Assembly (NCBI GenBank): GCA_019925105.1
Contig: JAHGAU010000006.1
Location: 1,488,001-1,552,000 of the forward strand
DNA from: Niebla homalea
Lineage: Eukaryota > Ascomycota > Lecanoromycetes > Lecanorales > Ramalinaceae
Reading direction: 5' to 3'
DNA: 64,000 nt
Shown here: in pieces, positions 10,671 to 21,441 of the stretch
Layout of the letters: each line of letters begins with the position of its first letter
Position numbering within the stretch: the first letter of the stretch is position 1
Translations under genes and position numbers: made by a program
The notes under the pieces: generated by a model
What the model saw: the letters and a program-made list of their open reading frames with translations, nothing else
The model's database searches: none
Told to the model about the DNA's origin: nothing

Positions 10671-13600
10671 TTATGCGACTCCATTTGGAAGGATGCCATT
10701 CACCAACGGGCTACCGGGTTGAACATTGTGGTCTGGAATACGTCCAAGTGTTGGACTGTTGGTAGGTGTCATGTTGTGAAGCACGATAGCTCTCGTTCGT
10801 AGATTGATTCCGTCCAAGTGAGGATGTCGAGGGACAATGTCCAGGAAATCAGATAGCTTGATCCAGAAGACTTTGAGGTTGAAGAATTTCGGGTGGGTTT
10901 GGTTATCGAGATCAACAGCTTCCTTGATGCCGAGAAATGGGGAGGAGCTGCCAACAGACATAGGCGTTCGTAATTGTCGCCAGAGCGAACTGACTTGAGC
11001 TGGGGAGGCTGGTAACCTTGTCCAGGCGGTATCTGGGCAGGAGTCAGATGAAGATCTCTTACATCCCATTGCCAACTTACATTGCGACAATTCAAGATCC
11101 TGGATAGCCAACAGTGGCGCCGCCTGGACGTTTGCGATCCATCGCTCCTCCATGTTTTGGCTGACGGTATCCAACCTCAAGTCTTGCACGGTGACGGTCC
11201 GCAAAGGCAGCCACTTCAGGATTTCCTTGCTGTCCCTCGCCCTGTCAGCTCCCAGCTCTGCGGCCCTGCGTAGGCCGTTAGGAAGTGCCTCTAGGCGTGC
11301 TCTCTCGGCTTCCTGAGCCAGACGCAGACGTCGTAGCGTCTCTCGCTCTTCACGATCCCTTCTCCTCCTCTCCTGCTCTTCTCGTCTTTTGTTCTCCTCA
11401 TCGATACGACGCCGTTGAAGCTCCTCCTCTCGTCTGACTTTGGCTATTCGCGTTTCCTCAGCCTCGCGATCCTGCTGAGCCTGACGCTCTGCTTCATCAG
11501 CCCGGCGTTGTGATTCACGTCGGGCCTCTTCCGCTTGTTCTGAGCGTATCCTTTCTTGCTCTCTGAACACCTGTTGCTCCTTGAACTTGTTCTCCTCCTC
11601 TCCACTAAAATGTTCCGCCCCATTGTCTGGAGCTTCGTCATTGGCGTGGTCTTGTTGCAGCATATCAGGACTTGGAGGGACATCAGATCGTAAAAGATCT
11701 TGTGCATGACCCCGGAATGAGGCCTCTTCGACTGGAGCTTCGGACTCTTCCACCTCGTCAAACATTGAATCATATGCGCTTGCTAGTTGTTCGTTTGGGT
11801 TGGCAGCTTCCACGTTTTCATCAAAGGTTGCTGCTGAAGGTTGTGATGGCGGAGCACCCATGAACGCTACCGGGGCTGAACCTTGACCTGATTGCGGTTG
11901 GATGGTAGCAGGACTCGTGACAATGTCGGCAATCATAGGCTCGGAGGGAATTGGGTCAACTTTGTCATGATCGACTGCCTTACCTTGTGAATTCACCCTC
12001 TGGCGTTTCGCTTTTTTAGTTGCTTCATGGAGCTCTGTTCTGCTGGCCTGCGGACTGAGACTCACACGCAGCCGTTTCTTGCGGGAGTCTTCCTTGTCTT
12101 GCGCAGGTTCTTCTGAAATTGCTTTTCGAGCATTGGAGTGCGAAAAGGTAGTGTCATCAAGCCGCCCTTGCGGGCCATCATGGCTCGAAAATGATTGGCG
12201 AGATCTTGGCTTGCTTGGTTCGTCCGGAGGTTTGGGCACCTCGTCGACGTCTTTCAGCCTCCTCCGCGCCTCTTGATCCGTCCGAAGATCGTTGCCGGAC
12301 ATGAGTTTTCGCTTGGGCTTGATGCTATCGGTACGAGCAATGCCGTTTGCCGCATTGTTACTATCGTCCCTTGCCCTGGCTTTTGAAGGTCGAGTTGATG
12401 GACGATCTGCATCACGCGTGATAGTCTCGGGATGACTTCCCAATTGTTGTCGCACGGCTGTCCCCTGGTATGAAGACCGTTGCTCAGCCTCGGTATCAGA
12501 GTCTTCTTTGACCTTAGGAAGAGGCCGTCTCATCTTTCTAGACTCATGCGGCGAGGATGAGGGCTCTGGCGATTCGTCCTTTGGAACCACTCTTTTTGTG
12601 CGCACCTTGCGGGGTGAGCTGGTATTGCTTCTACGACCGCCCGTCTTCTGGTGTTCATGGATAGCTTGCTGAAGCATGTGGACCTCCTCTTCCCAGTTTA
12701 TTCCCTTCCTCTCTTCTGCAATTTCAGGGTAAGTTAGATTTTTCAAAAGACGTCGAGTGGGATCGAAGCCGGGTTGGTTCAGGATTAACCGTATGACCTT
12801 GATGTTTCCTCGCCCAATGGCCGCGAGCATAGGCGTTGCATAGCCTGATAGATGCTCCATAGACTGAATCGGTTCGGGATCCGGATCTGGCGGAGCAATG
12901 GCGAACATGAGACCAAGGACCTCATCATGGCCGCCTTTCACTGCAGCAAGAACAGCATCGGGCGGGACCCTTGGCTGCATCTTCAGAATGTGATCGACGA
13001 TTTCAAGATTGCCCTTGCCGGCTTCCTCGCGGAGCCTTTGAGGAGTCGGATTGACCCACAATAGGGCGTCTCTTGTAGGCTGGCTTCTCGCTGTCCTTCT
13101 CCGACCTCCGATGTCCATTGGTGGAGGGCTTCGATTGCTTTCTGTAGGACTAGCTCCGGACGCAGGCGCCGAGGGCGTGTCGCCGTTCCGAGCATGATGG
13201 CGTTGATCTTCCGACTGCCTCCGTGTGAGGTCGCTATCCTTCCTGGCTTTCAACAACAAGTTTCGCATCTCTTCACCGTCGTCGAGATCCAGATCGACAA
13301 GTTCCAACGGCTCCTGTCCCTGTGCGTTCGGATGCCTGGGATCGACACCGGCTTTCAGTAACAGCTTGACCACTTCCAGATGGCAATTCTCCACCGCGTC
13401 AATCAAGGGAGTATCTTGATCAACATTCTTGCAGTTCATATCACACCCTGCGTCGATCAGTAGCCTCACGACCTCATCTTGCCCTTGCAGGCTCGCCATC
13501 TGGAGCGGCGTGTTGCCGGCATTGTCCGGTATGTCAATGTCTCGAGGGCGGTCCTTGATCCACTTGTCGGCTTCAGCAGGTCCCGTGGTGCAAGCACGGG

Positions 13601-14531
13601 CCAGCAACGTTCGACCACTCCTATCAATATTCTTCTTGTGCGATATTTTGACGGGCGACATTGCGTAAGAGTCGGCGGACTGCAACTTGGGCAGACGATG
13701 GTGGCTGTGAACAGAGCTGCTACCGTCAGAGTCGGCATCCGAAATCCGTGTCCTTCGCTCTACATGCAAAGGAGCGGGCTTGCGTCGCTTATTCAAGCCC
13801 TGATTGGAGGGAAGGTTCGATTGCGTCGATTTGGCTCGATTGGTGGTGCGAGGAGGGGACTCCGATTTTTGCGATCGTTCATCATGATAAGTGGCACTTC
13901 TAGTCTCCCGCCGGGCACGTACTTCATTAGCATCCGCAGAAGTGCCATTTTTGACTTGTGGCTGCCGGTTGCCATGGCCTCTCTGCTTTCGTAATTTCCC
14001 AGTTGTTCTGTCATCAACAGGGGGTGACGATGCCGACCTGTCCGATGTCGCATCGCTGTTCCATGCTGGTGTTGAGCTTAGTAGGCTGCTAGAATCGTGA
14101 GGAGCAGTCTCGTCCTCCTTTCTTGGCTCCTCCTTCCCTCGCTTCCTCTTCAATGATGGCCGACGATTTGTGCTCCGATCATTGCCATTGAGCTCACCAT
14201 TTCTTCGCTCCTGCGCTGGATCAGGAATGTTTTCCGAAGTGCGAATCGCATCCTCGAGCTTTATCTTCTTGGCTGCCTTGTCGCTCTTCGAGTTCTGCTT
14301 GCCGTCGAGGACAACGGTTTCAGCTTCCGAGTCGCTCCTACCGACCGCTTCTGAAGGCTGCTTCCTACTGTGATTCTGGGTGTCACCTAAAGTCCCATTG
14401 GATAGCTGGTCCCTCTCCCGGTCCTGACGATGTGAAACCTGCTCTTTATCAGGCTGAATGGGTGGGTCTTTTGTTTCATTCTGATCTTCTACAACGGATG
14501 CATAGAGGACAGCGCTAGATTCCTCGTCCAT
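10671..14531 (-). CDS. Hos4-like ankyrin-repeat protein, probable Set3 complex subunit
   Basis: ATG at 14531. The open frame runs without a stop to 10671, but a perfect 48-nt intron (11033-11080, GTAAGT..CCCAG, length divisible by three) interrupts the coding sequence. Spliced length is 1270 aa. Residues about 1-290 are disordered and Ser/Lys/Arg rich. Residues about 298-430 hold ankyrin repeats (DRSGRTLLARAC, DNAGNTPLQMASLQG, DQDTPLIDAVENCHLEVVKLL). A second ankyrin-like pair lies near 520-600. Residues about 960-1090 are a long Arg/Glu-rich coiled coil, followed by an ordered C-terminal domain (LPLRTVTVQDLR, TRAIVLHNM). This matches fungal Hos4 relatives, scaffold subunits of the Set3-Hos2 histone deacetylase complex. 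Assignment rests on the ankyrin core and architecture; a generic nuclear ankyrin protein is the alternative. It is divergent from DFG10. Confidence 0.7.
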   Translation of the reverse strand: MDEESSAVLYASVVEDQNETKDPPIQPDKEQVSHRQDRERDQLSNGTLGDTQNHSRKQPSEAVGRSDSEAETVVLDGKQNSKSDKAAKKIKLEDAIRTSENIPDPAQERRNGELNGNDRSTNRRPSLKRKRGKEEPRKEDETAPHDSSSLLSSTPAWNSDATSDRSASSPPVDDRTTGKLRKQRGHGNRQPQVKNGTSADANEVRARRETRSATYHDERSQKSESPPRTTNRAKSTQSNLPSNQGLNKRRKPAPLHVERRTRISDADSDGSSSVHSHHRLPKLQSADSYAMSPVKISHKKNIDRSGRTLLARACTTGPAEADKWIKDRPRDIDIPDNAGNTPLQMASLQGQDEVVRLLIDAGCDMNCKNVDQDTPLIDAVENCHLEVVKLLLKAGVDPRHPNAQGQEPLELVDLDLDDGEEMRNLLLKARKDSDLTRRQSEDQRHHARNGDTPSAPASGASPTESNRSPPPMDIGGRRRTARSQPTRDALLWVNPTPQRLREEAGKGNLEIVDHILKMQPRVPPDAVLAAVKGGHDEVLGLMFAIAPPDPDPEPIQSMEHLSGYATPMLAAIGRGNIKVIRLILNQPGFDPTRRLLKNLTYPEIAEERKGINWEEEVHMLQQAIHEHQKTGGRRSNTSSPRKVRTKRVVPKDESPEPSSSPHESRKMRRPLPKVKEDSDTEAEQRSSYQGTAVRQQLGSHPETITRDADRPSTRPSKARARDDSNNAANGIARTDSIKPKRKLMSGNDLRTDQEARRRLKDVDEVPKPPDEPSKPRSRQSFSSHDGPQGRLDDTTFSHSNARKAISEEPAQDKEDSRKKRLRVSLSPQASRTELHEATKKAKRQRVNSQGKAVDHDKVDPIPSEPMIADIVTSPATIQPQSGQGSAPVAFMGAPPSQPSAATFDENVEAANPNEQLASAYDSMFDEVEESEAPVEEASFRGHAQDLLRSDVPPSPDMLQQDHANDEAPDNGAEHFSGEEENKFKEQQVFREQERIRSEQAEEARRESQRRADEAERQAQQDREAEETRIAKVRREEELQRRRIDEENKRREEQERRRRDREERETLRRLRLAQEAERARLEALPNGLRRAAELGADRARDSKEILKWLPLRTVTVQDLRLDTVSQNMEERWIANVQAAPLLAIQDLELSQCKLAMGCKRSSSDSCPDTAWTRLPASPAQVSSLWRQLRTPMSVGSSSPFLGIKEAVDLDNQTHPKFFNLKVFWIKLSDFLDIVPRHPHLDGINLRTRAIVLHNMTPTNSPTLGRIPDHNVQPGSPLVNGILPNGVA

Positions 14532-15195
14532 ATCGATCTCTCTGCCGACCAGGTATATGGGTATCTCATGATTCTCCTCGATCCTCTACCGAAAGTGCGG
14601 TTGTGGGCTTTGCGCGACCGACATTTGCGCAACAGCCGGTTGAAGGGTCCGTCAGGGTCTTTCGCGGTAGCGGTTTCCGGTTTCGATTGACTTCCAATAC
14701 GAGATAAGGTTCTATGGTGTCTGTTGTCAACGATTGTATAGGCTATCTGAGAGAAAATGTTCAGCCAAAGTTCATGTATTGTTGTTGATAGCTGAAAAGT
14801 GTGAAGATGGAAAGGGCGCAATAATAATAATGGGTGCCCTCTGGGGCCTCCGCACGACTTTGAGGGGCTAAAACCGGCCAATGGCCTGTCAGCAGCCAGC
14901 AGCCCATGGCTAAACTACAAGTGCTAGTGTAGACCTAACCAAACCAAGCAAGAACTCGCGCCAATCTGTTTCTTTTTATCTCTATTTGCGCCCCGGTGTT
15001 TTCCAGTTCTCTTCATGCATCGCACACCAGGATTGACTTGTTGCAATAACATCCCCTGGGTTGTCATCATCGGGACTGTTGAGTGGTCTTGTCGTGCATC
15101 ATTCACAATCAATGAGGAAGGGGATGTTGAAAATGTGATATCAATCTTGCGATACTCCCACATAACAGCCACGCACTTTGGAAGAATCCTACAAC
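14532..15195. promoter_or_regulatory. Divergent intergenic region between Hos4-like gene and DFG10
   Basis: Both flanking genes read outward from this 664-bp interval, so both promoters lie here. I see an ATAATAATAATAA run at 14819-14832 but no motif I can name. No coding sequence is supported. Confidence 0.5.
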
Positions 15196-16168
15196 ATGGA
15201 GACCCTGATTTCCCCTCAGTTCTTACAGCTCGGCTTTCTCAGCGCTGCCTTAATGGTAAGGATCAGCCCGACACAATGTCGAATCACGCTGATGAGATGT
15301 CTTCTAGATACTCTCTGTGGCCTCGATTCCATTCTTGAGGACACGCTTCGTCACATACGGCCCACGGGCAACGTCTTTGAGTCTGGCGAGGGACGAAAAG
15401 AGTCCCAATGCAGGGTCCGGCAATCGCCTCCTCGATGCTCTGGCCACACTTCAAGTGCCCCATAGCTTCTTCAAACACTTCTACCTCGTTTCTGTACTCT
15501 CGTCCTTGTTTTGGATATCTCACATCCTCACCCAATCTGCCTTTCTCCAACGTACATGTGTCGGCGCCCTGCCAGATGATGGAGCACTCGGCATGTCCGT
15601 TGACCAGGTGCTGTTGACTTGGGCACTGATGTCAGTGCAAGGTCTGAGGCGTCTGGTTGAATCAATCGTGTTCGAGAAACCCTCCGCGTCGACAATGTGG
15701 TTTGTGCATTGGCTTCTGGGGATCGCCTTCTACCTTGCAATGGGCGTTGCAGTGTGGATGGAGGGAGCAGGTCAGCTTCTCGAAGCTCGATCCCTTATCT
15801 CGCATCTCTCCTTCGCCGCACCCAGCTTCCGCACACTGCTCGGCGTTCCCGTTTTCCTACTTGCGTCAGGTATTCAGCATGATTGTCACAGATACCTTGC
15901 CTCGTTGCCCAAATATACGCTGCCACAGCATCCGATCTTCAATAGCTTCGTCTGCCCACACTACGCAGCGGAATGCCTGATCTATCTGTCCCTGACAGTC
16001 GTTTCAACCCCCAAGAGCGCCTGGGTCAACCGGACGGTATTCACTGCGTTCGTCTTCGTGTTTGTCAACCTGTCCGTCACTGCTTCAAGCACGAAAATCT
16101 GGTACGAGAGGAAATTCGGCAAAGATCATGTGGCCCACAGATGGAAAATGATCCCCGGGTTATGGTAG
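15196..16168 (+). CDS. DFG10: Polyprenol reductase, steroid 5-alpha-reductase family (Dfg10/SRD5A3)
   Basis: Two exons, 15196-15255 and 15308-16168, with a 52-nt intron; 306 aa. The ATG at 15196 gives METLISPQFLQLGFLSAALM, which reads through the splice into ILSVASIPF and forms the first membrane segment. Several further hydrophobic segments follow. The C-terminal signature of the 5-alpha-reductase fold is clear: GIQHDCHRYLASL, then PHYAAECLIYLSL, NRTVFTAFVFVFVNLSVTA and the terminal KIWYERKFGKDHVAHRWKM. Dfg10/SRD5A3 reduces polyprenol to dolichol in the ER membrane, supplying the lipid carrier for N-glycosylation and GPI anchors. Length and termini look complete. Confidence 0.88.
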
Positions 16169-16457
16169 CAATTTCGTGGAACCTCCTTGACTTTGGAAGG
16201 GATTTGTTGCTTTTTAGAAATGCATGACTGCTATGCTACAGTAGTAGCAAGAGAAAATAGAATACATTTTGGGCAAGCGCCGTCCATGCAAGCCTCAAAT
16301 GCCGAGCAACTTCATTCTTCCATCCACAAAGCTATCCTCAATTGAATAAACATCATTGACTCTGGTTCAAACCAAAGAAGCGGATCTGGTATCTCTTTCA
16401 ACATCGAATCAACCTAATCTAAACTTGAATCCTGAACCCGTGCCTCTCTAAGATAGT

Positions 16458-17109
16458 CTATTGCTCGGTCTGGAAGTAGTTGAGAAGGATTGACCGCTCC
16501 TGCGATTCCTCACCCCAATCCCGGACAACAACGCATGAGCAGTTGACGACCTTTCTCGCATTCCCTTCACGGTCAAGGACACCTGGCACAAAAGTCAGAA
16601 TCTCGGTTGGAAGCTAGAAAGGAAATTGAGAATCAAAGAAGACTCACAAAGCCCAGCCCATTCGCCCAACATCTTCCCATCCGGTACCTTGATCAAGGGG
16701 ATGCCGTGCTCACCGCACAAGGCAACAACCAACTTCTTGTAGGCTTCCTCCTCACAGCCCTCATTGAGAACGCACATATGAGCTTGGCGCCTATCCAATG
16801 CTTTGCTGGCTTCTCTTAGACCACGAGCCAGACCATCGTGGATCAAAGCGAGTTTGAGGACGCCTTTGAGGGCCTCGAGCACGGTCATCTGCGAGCTTCC
16901 ACCACCAGTGGGCGCATCACCCGCAACGGTGGTTTGGTCTGCCTCCTCTGCGGCAGGGACGGGCGAAGTGGGCTCTTCTCCGTCCGACTACTCAGGCAGA
17001 GATCAGTCAGCAACTGCATCACACGCACACCACAAGGGAATGGACTGAGCATTTGGCATTCTGGGCCATTGAATCCCATGAAAGGCTAAAGCGGGAAGTG
17101 GCCTACCAT
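16458..17109 (-). CDS. RPS12: 40S ribosomal protein eS12
   Basis: Three exons: 17107-17109 (the ATG alone), 16648-16987 and 16458-16582. Introns are 119 and 65 nt; 155 aa. Exon 2 begins [16 protein letters not shown] once joined to the ATG and continues into the eS12 core [50 protein letters not shown] and [13 protein letters not shown]. Exon 3 supplies [20 protein letters not shown] and ends in YFQTEQ. eS12 is a small-subunit beak protein. The intron directly after the start codon is supported by frame closure and by the acceptor (CTGAGTAG|TCG). The gene shares a short promoter with EFG1. Confidence 0.93.
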
Positions 17110-17416
17110 CTTGATCGCTTGACGTTGTTGTCAGTCGTTTCTTGATGTTGGCTATCCTCAAAGAGCTTTATGTGGGTCGTCGTGGGTAGAGCATCAGGGG
17201 CTGTCTCCCTTCGCTCGAGAGTTGTGCGTCAAGCGAAATTTTCTTTACCACTAGCGCGTAATATTCATCACGCTAGTGAGCACCAAGCTCCCCCCTTGTC
17301 CCCCACCCTTGAGAAGCAATACGAGTAGAAGGTTGAGAGAATAGCCGCACTCTTCGATGATGAATCTTACATGAGCCATTAATTCGAGAGTAGTGCTCCG
17401 GCACTGGCCGTTGATC
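17110..17416. promoter_or_regulatory. Bidirectional promoter of eS12 and EFG1
   Basis: A 307-bp interval between two outward-reading ribosome genes. It contains CGAAATTT (17234-17241), close to the RRPE core bound by Stb3 in yeast. Eight bases further on is ACTAGCGCGTAAT (17250-17262). The ACTAGCG at 17250-17256 is repeated inverted as CGCTAGT at 17271-17277. The same CGAAATTT/ACTAGCGCGTAAT pair occurs upstream of the Stm1-type gene at 51553-51581. Regulatory function is inferred. Confidence 0.5.
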
Positions 17417-18184
17417 ATGGTGAAGCAAACCCCTCTGGAGCAGACGTCCGCAAAGAGATTGCCCAGCCAGAAGAAACAATCCTCAAGTCACACCAACTCC
17501 GTCAATCCTTTGAAGTCTAAGATTCGCGACTTGGAACGACTCCTTGCCCGATCTGAACATCTCCCTGCAGGAGTCCAGATCGAGAAGGAGCGGGCGTTAG
17601 CTGGATATAAACAGGATCTTGAGCGGGCCGTCCATGGGAAGCAGAGGCAGCATATGATTTCGAAATATCACAAAGTCCGATTCTTTGAACGCCAGAAAGC
17701 TAGCAGAGCTTTAAAGAAGTTGCAGAAGCAGCTTGCCGACAAAACAAAATCAGATCAAGAGAACCAAAGATTGATCGCATCTGTACAGTTTGCTCAGGTG
17801 GATGTGAATTATACAATCTACTATCCTCTGAGTGAGAAATACGTCAGTCTTTTCCCACTTGAGAGAAGACGATCAGACCAGAATGGCTCTCAATCTCCAG
17901 AGGCCCAGGAAAGTCTAGAAAGTGAGACACAGAGAGAGCGACCTCCCATGTGGGCTATCGTGGAGAAATGCATGGAGGAAGGAAATCTGGACCAACTGCG
18001 AGAGGGGAGGCTCCGCTCGCAGTATTCCTTCACCCCTATGACGACAACACCAAAAGTACAAAACAATCCGCAAAAGTCTGAGAAATTGCCAGATCTGGAC
18101 CCAAAGGCCAAGGCGACGACCAGCCACCGCGCTGCGACGATTGGAGACGGCAATGAAAGCGATGGAGGATTTTTCGAAACTTGA
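17417..18184 (+). CDS. EFG1: rRNA-processing protein Efg1
   Basis: Single exon, 255 aa, starting at the ATG at 17417 (MVKQTPLEQ). The Efg1 domain covers residues about 40-150: NPLKSKIRDLERLLARSEHLP, RALAGYKQDLERA, KYHKVRFFERQKASRALKKL and VDVNYTIYYPLSEKYVSLFP. Efg1 is a nucleolar 90S/SSU-processome factor needed for early cleavages toward 18S rRNA. The N-terminal half is a basic coiled coil. The C-terminal third is disordered and ends in GNESDGGFFET. Co-orientation with the divergent eS12 gene suggests co-regulation with ribosome production. Confidence 0.88.
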   Translation: MVKQTPLEQTSAKRLPSQKKQSSSHTNSVNPLKSKIRDLERLLARSEHLPAGVQIEKERALAGYKQDLERAVHGKQRQHMISKYHKVRFFERQKASRALKKLQKQLADKTKSDQENQRLIASVQFAQVDVNYTIYYPLSEKYVSLFPLERRRSDQNGSQSPEAQESLESETQRERPPMWAIVEKCMEEGNLDQLREGRLRSQYSFTPMTTTPKVQNNPQKSEKLPDLDPKAKATTSHRAATIGDGNESDGGFFET

Positions 18185-18420
18185 AGCCATCTTCGCCTCA
18201 AAGAATTGGATGCCGTATCCAATGGCTCACAGCCCGATCACATGATATCCGTCGAAAAACATGAAGTTGTTGGATGTATTCACATGCGGTGTTAGTATGT
18301 TCGATCTATCCCCAGCCACTTTCGTTGGATTGGCTGTAGCACATGCTTCAAAAGCCTGACCGGTTTCAGTCCGATATTATCACAAAGCAAAAAGCGAGAC
18401 GAGAGCCGCTCTCCTTCTTT

Positions 18421-19301
18421 TCAGCTTGTCAGCCATGGCTCAACCACTACATCCCTAGTCGCCAATGGCAGAGCTGCATCCGCTGTCCGCACAACCAAAA
18501 CATTCACCCTGAACACCTTCTTGTCGCCGGGCAGGGCTGAGCCCCCATACGGTCCATCTCCAGTCGGGTTCTCCTTGACGCACTTCCTGATGATCTGCTC
18601 GCCATACTGCCCCAACAGCTGGATCGAGAACTCGTCATTCACGATTCTCATGAGCTCCATATCCTCATTAATCTCCACCTTACAACTCTTCTTCGGGCCC
18701 TCGTGGGGACCCCACCTGTGCGGCACGAGGAACCCGAGCTCCTTTTGACTGGTGGTAAATTGATGGGTTCAGCGATGGGCTAGCCAGGGGTCTCGGTCAA
18801 GGCTTTGAGGACGTGCCAGCAATCTCGGAGTTCGGTAGGGTAGGTGTAGCATTCCACGTGGGGGAGGCACCTGATGTCGATGTCCGTGTTCTCGCTGCCG
18901 GATATTGTGGAATTGCCCGTGGTGGAGTTCCCGGGGATGATGACTGGCAAAGAGACGGGCAGTGAGGCGGTCGTTGGGGACGGTCTGCTCGCGTTTGACA
19001 CGGTGGCCGCAGCAAGTAAAGAAGTCAGATTGGCATAAGGAGGGGCGAGGCAGATTGGCGCCGCAAATCCTCTGCTGACGGTGGAGATTCCATCAGGAGC
19101 TGGACATGGCGTTGAGGGGACACCGACCTCTGCTGCTAAAATATCTCTAGCAGCTATGCACAAGAGAGTGATGAGAATGACGGTCGATTTGCATGGCCGG
19201 CCATCGAGGTCGATGTGGATATGATTTTTGCATTGCGAGGAATGCTTCGGGGGATGATACTACTCACTGCAACAGATCTCTCCCGTCAGATGAACCACCA
19301 T
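18421..19301 (-). CDS. Hypothetical Cys-containing, probably extracellular protein
   Basis: Working model: 19268-19301, 18813-19153 and 18421-18741, 231 aa, frame closes. The last two exons are the firm part. One has several N-glycosylation sequons (NLTS, NASR, two NST) and CLPHVECYTYPTELRDCW. The other has ELGFLVPHRWGPHEGP, ELMRIVNDEFSIQLLGQYGE and a C-terminus in WLTS. The composition suggests a secreted protein. The 5' end is uncertain: just upstream of exon 2, in frame, lies a hydrophobic stretch (STVILITLLCIAA) like a signal-peptide core, but no in-frame ATG precedes it. The true first exon may therefore differ. The donor at 18812 (GTCCTC) is weak. I recognise no family. Confidence 0.4.
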
Positions 19302-20082
19302 CTCTCAAACACACAGCCACGCAAGTCCCTTCTTCTCAAGTGTTCAGCACACTTGATGTTCCTGAGAGGTTACTTGTGTTGCGGTGAGAATCAACGGTCT
19401 GTGAGACATTTGTTTGGCTTGTTTGTGAGAACCCAGCAAACTACACTGGTATATCGACTTCCCCCAATATCTGAGACGTGGAGGCGGTGCAGGGAGGCTT
19501 GCGGTTACAAGCAGATCTTTCAACACGGGATCATTTGAGTGAGGTTCTTGGGCTTCGGAATCCTCGCACGTGATCAAGAATGTATCTAATTCGACTCAAT
19601 TGAAAAATGCCACATTGGTGAATTCATTTTCATAGCTCTGAAACGGTGGAGGATCTAGTGAGGTCCATGGACACCCTCTTTGTGTGTAATCTGGAATCAC
19701 ACCCCCAGCGGTCTTTCTTGAAAATCTCATCGGCTCGTCTCCCCCTTAGATTGCTGCTTTCAAGCGAGAGTCATGTGGCAGTGCGAACATGCATAGGTCT
19801 TATACTCACATTGTACGCAGGTAAGGCATGACAGAACATTGCAGGTACGTCCATCCAGGCTGATCGAGCGATTGATTGGAGAATGCAATCGTTTGTGGTT
19901 TATGGTAATAATACGTAGCATCCCAAAATAGTTACATGAATCGAAGAAGATATGTCCATCATCAGCGGTCCTGTGAAAGTAGACCGCCTCGAACGATATC
20001 GTACGTGTGTGCCTGCTCATCTAGCCGATTCCAGAGACCTCTCATCCCTTCCCAGTACTCCGTAGGTCTGCATGATTGTTGC
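19302..20082. other. Intergenic region, nothing recognised
   Basis: A 780-bp stretch with only short shadow frames. I see no RNA gene, repeat or conserved motif. Confidence 0.5.
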
Positions 20083-21441
20083 TCATGGAGCGTCATCCCA
20101 GTTATCCTTCACCTCCACCCCCTTGCCACTGCCTTTGCCGCTGCCCGCCTTCGCATTGCCCGTGCTCTGCTGTTGCTGCTGCTGCGTGGCCAATGTTAGC
20201 CTTCCCACATTATGACCATCACGATGCCACCCTGCTGGTCCAGATCCACTCACCGCATCATCGATGCTACCACTATTGCCATCCTTCTTCAACCCTCCGG
20301 AAACCCCCTTGACGCGTTTATTCAACGCCTTCATCTTCAACCCGCCTGCACGGTCCCCAAACAGCACTTCCTCCCCCCCACGCTTCTCCGCCCATGCCAC
20401 AAATTCGAGGGGGACCTTCCCGTCCAGGCCTTCGGTGAGAATGACATCGTTGGTGGAGCGCCACCACTTCACGCCCGCGGCCATGCTGGCTTTGACGTCC
20501 ACCCAGATCATGACGGTGGAGTCACGGCGCATGCCAGAGATCACTTCTTCTTCGTCACCCTGGACCACGCGGGTGGCGGTTTGGTCGTTAGCGGACAATG
20601 GCGGCAGGGGCCTGAGTTCGTCAAGGGCGAAATGGATATGGTTGCGGGTCATGCGATTCAGGTGGCCGGACCGGTGAATCTGGAGCCATCGGGCATTGTT
20701 GGTGCCATGGACGACGACGTGGGGGCAATCGGGGTCGGTCCCAAGGATGGGGTTGTGGATCTGCTCGGAGGAGATGCCGGGGATGGAGTGGCCCTGGGCG
20801 GCGCGGATGAGGTAGCATGAAGGGTCGTCGGTGTAGTTGGTGGCTTTCGTCCTCGATGCATAGGGCGATGGAGGGGGCGAGGCGATAGCTTTGGCGTGCG
20901 GGTTGGGCTTGAGGGAGAAGCGTTGCTTGTCGTTGTTCTCGACTACCGCTCGAAGCTCCTCGAAAGTGACATGGGCGCCGGAGAGTCTTCGCCATGCCAG
21001 CTAACCATGTTTCAGCCAAAGCCTGTCTTTCGAGAGTACTGCATCTGTCTTCAGACATATGAAAGTATGATGGAGGTCTTGCATTAGTTCTCGCAGATAC
21101 GAAAATGTCTTTTTGCCTTTGATGGACACTCAACCTCATCTGATCGTGCAATCGAGCTTTTTGCAGGACATTCCCCACATATTGGAAGGGAAGAGCATCT
21201 TCTGCTCGTCTTTGCCCCACAAGAGTCACGCTTCAACTGAAAGGAAGCTGATTGAGGCACATTGACTTACAATATCCTGGACATTGGCCCAGCCACCTTC
21301 ATCGCAGGGTATGCCTTCAGCCCCAGCTCCGTGCCGAAGAATGAAAGTCAAATTCTTGGAGATCTGGACATCTCTGGGCAGAGGCTTCTTGCTCTTGTTA
21401 CTTGCCCCACCTCTGGATTTACCCCCGTTTGGATGTGGCAT
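20083..21441 (-). CDS. TPT1: tRNA 2'-phosphotransferase (Tpt1/KptA family)
   Basis: Three exons: 21271-21441, 20254-21000 and 20083-20181; introns 270 and 72 nt; 338 aa. Conserved segments in order are the N-terminal SKNLTFILRHGA (catalytic R-H) and DEGGWANVQDI, joined across the intron to LAWRR...VTFEELRAVVENNDKQRFSL. Then come IRAAQGHS (R-A-x-Q-G-H), VVVHGT and RSGHLNRMTRNHIHFA (S-G-L-x-x-x-x-R-x-H-I-H). Tpt1 removes the splice-junction 2'-phosphate from ligated tRNAs, transferring it to NAD+. The internal loop after VVVHGT and the C-terminal tail, which includes a poly-Gln run immediately after the last acceptor, are longer than in yeast. All catalytic motifs are present. Confidence 0.9.

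Noticed and set aside
20212..20820. 202-aa plus-strand frame opposite TPT1
   Set aside because: Antisense to the catalytic part of tRNA 2'-phosphotransferase, which carries all family motifs.
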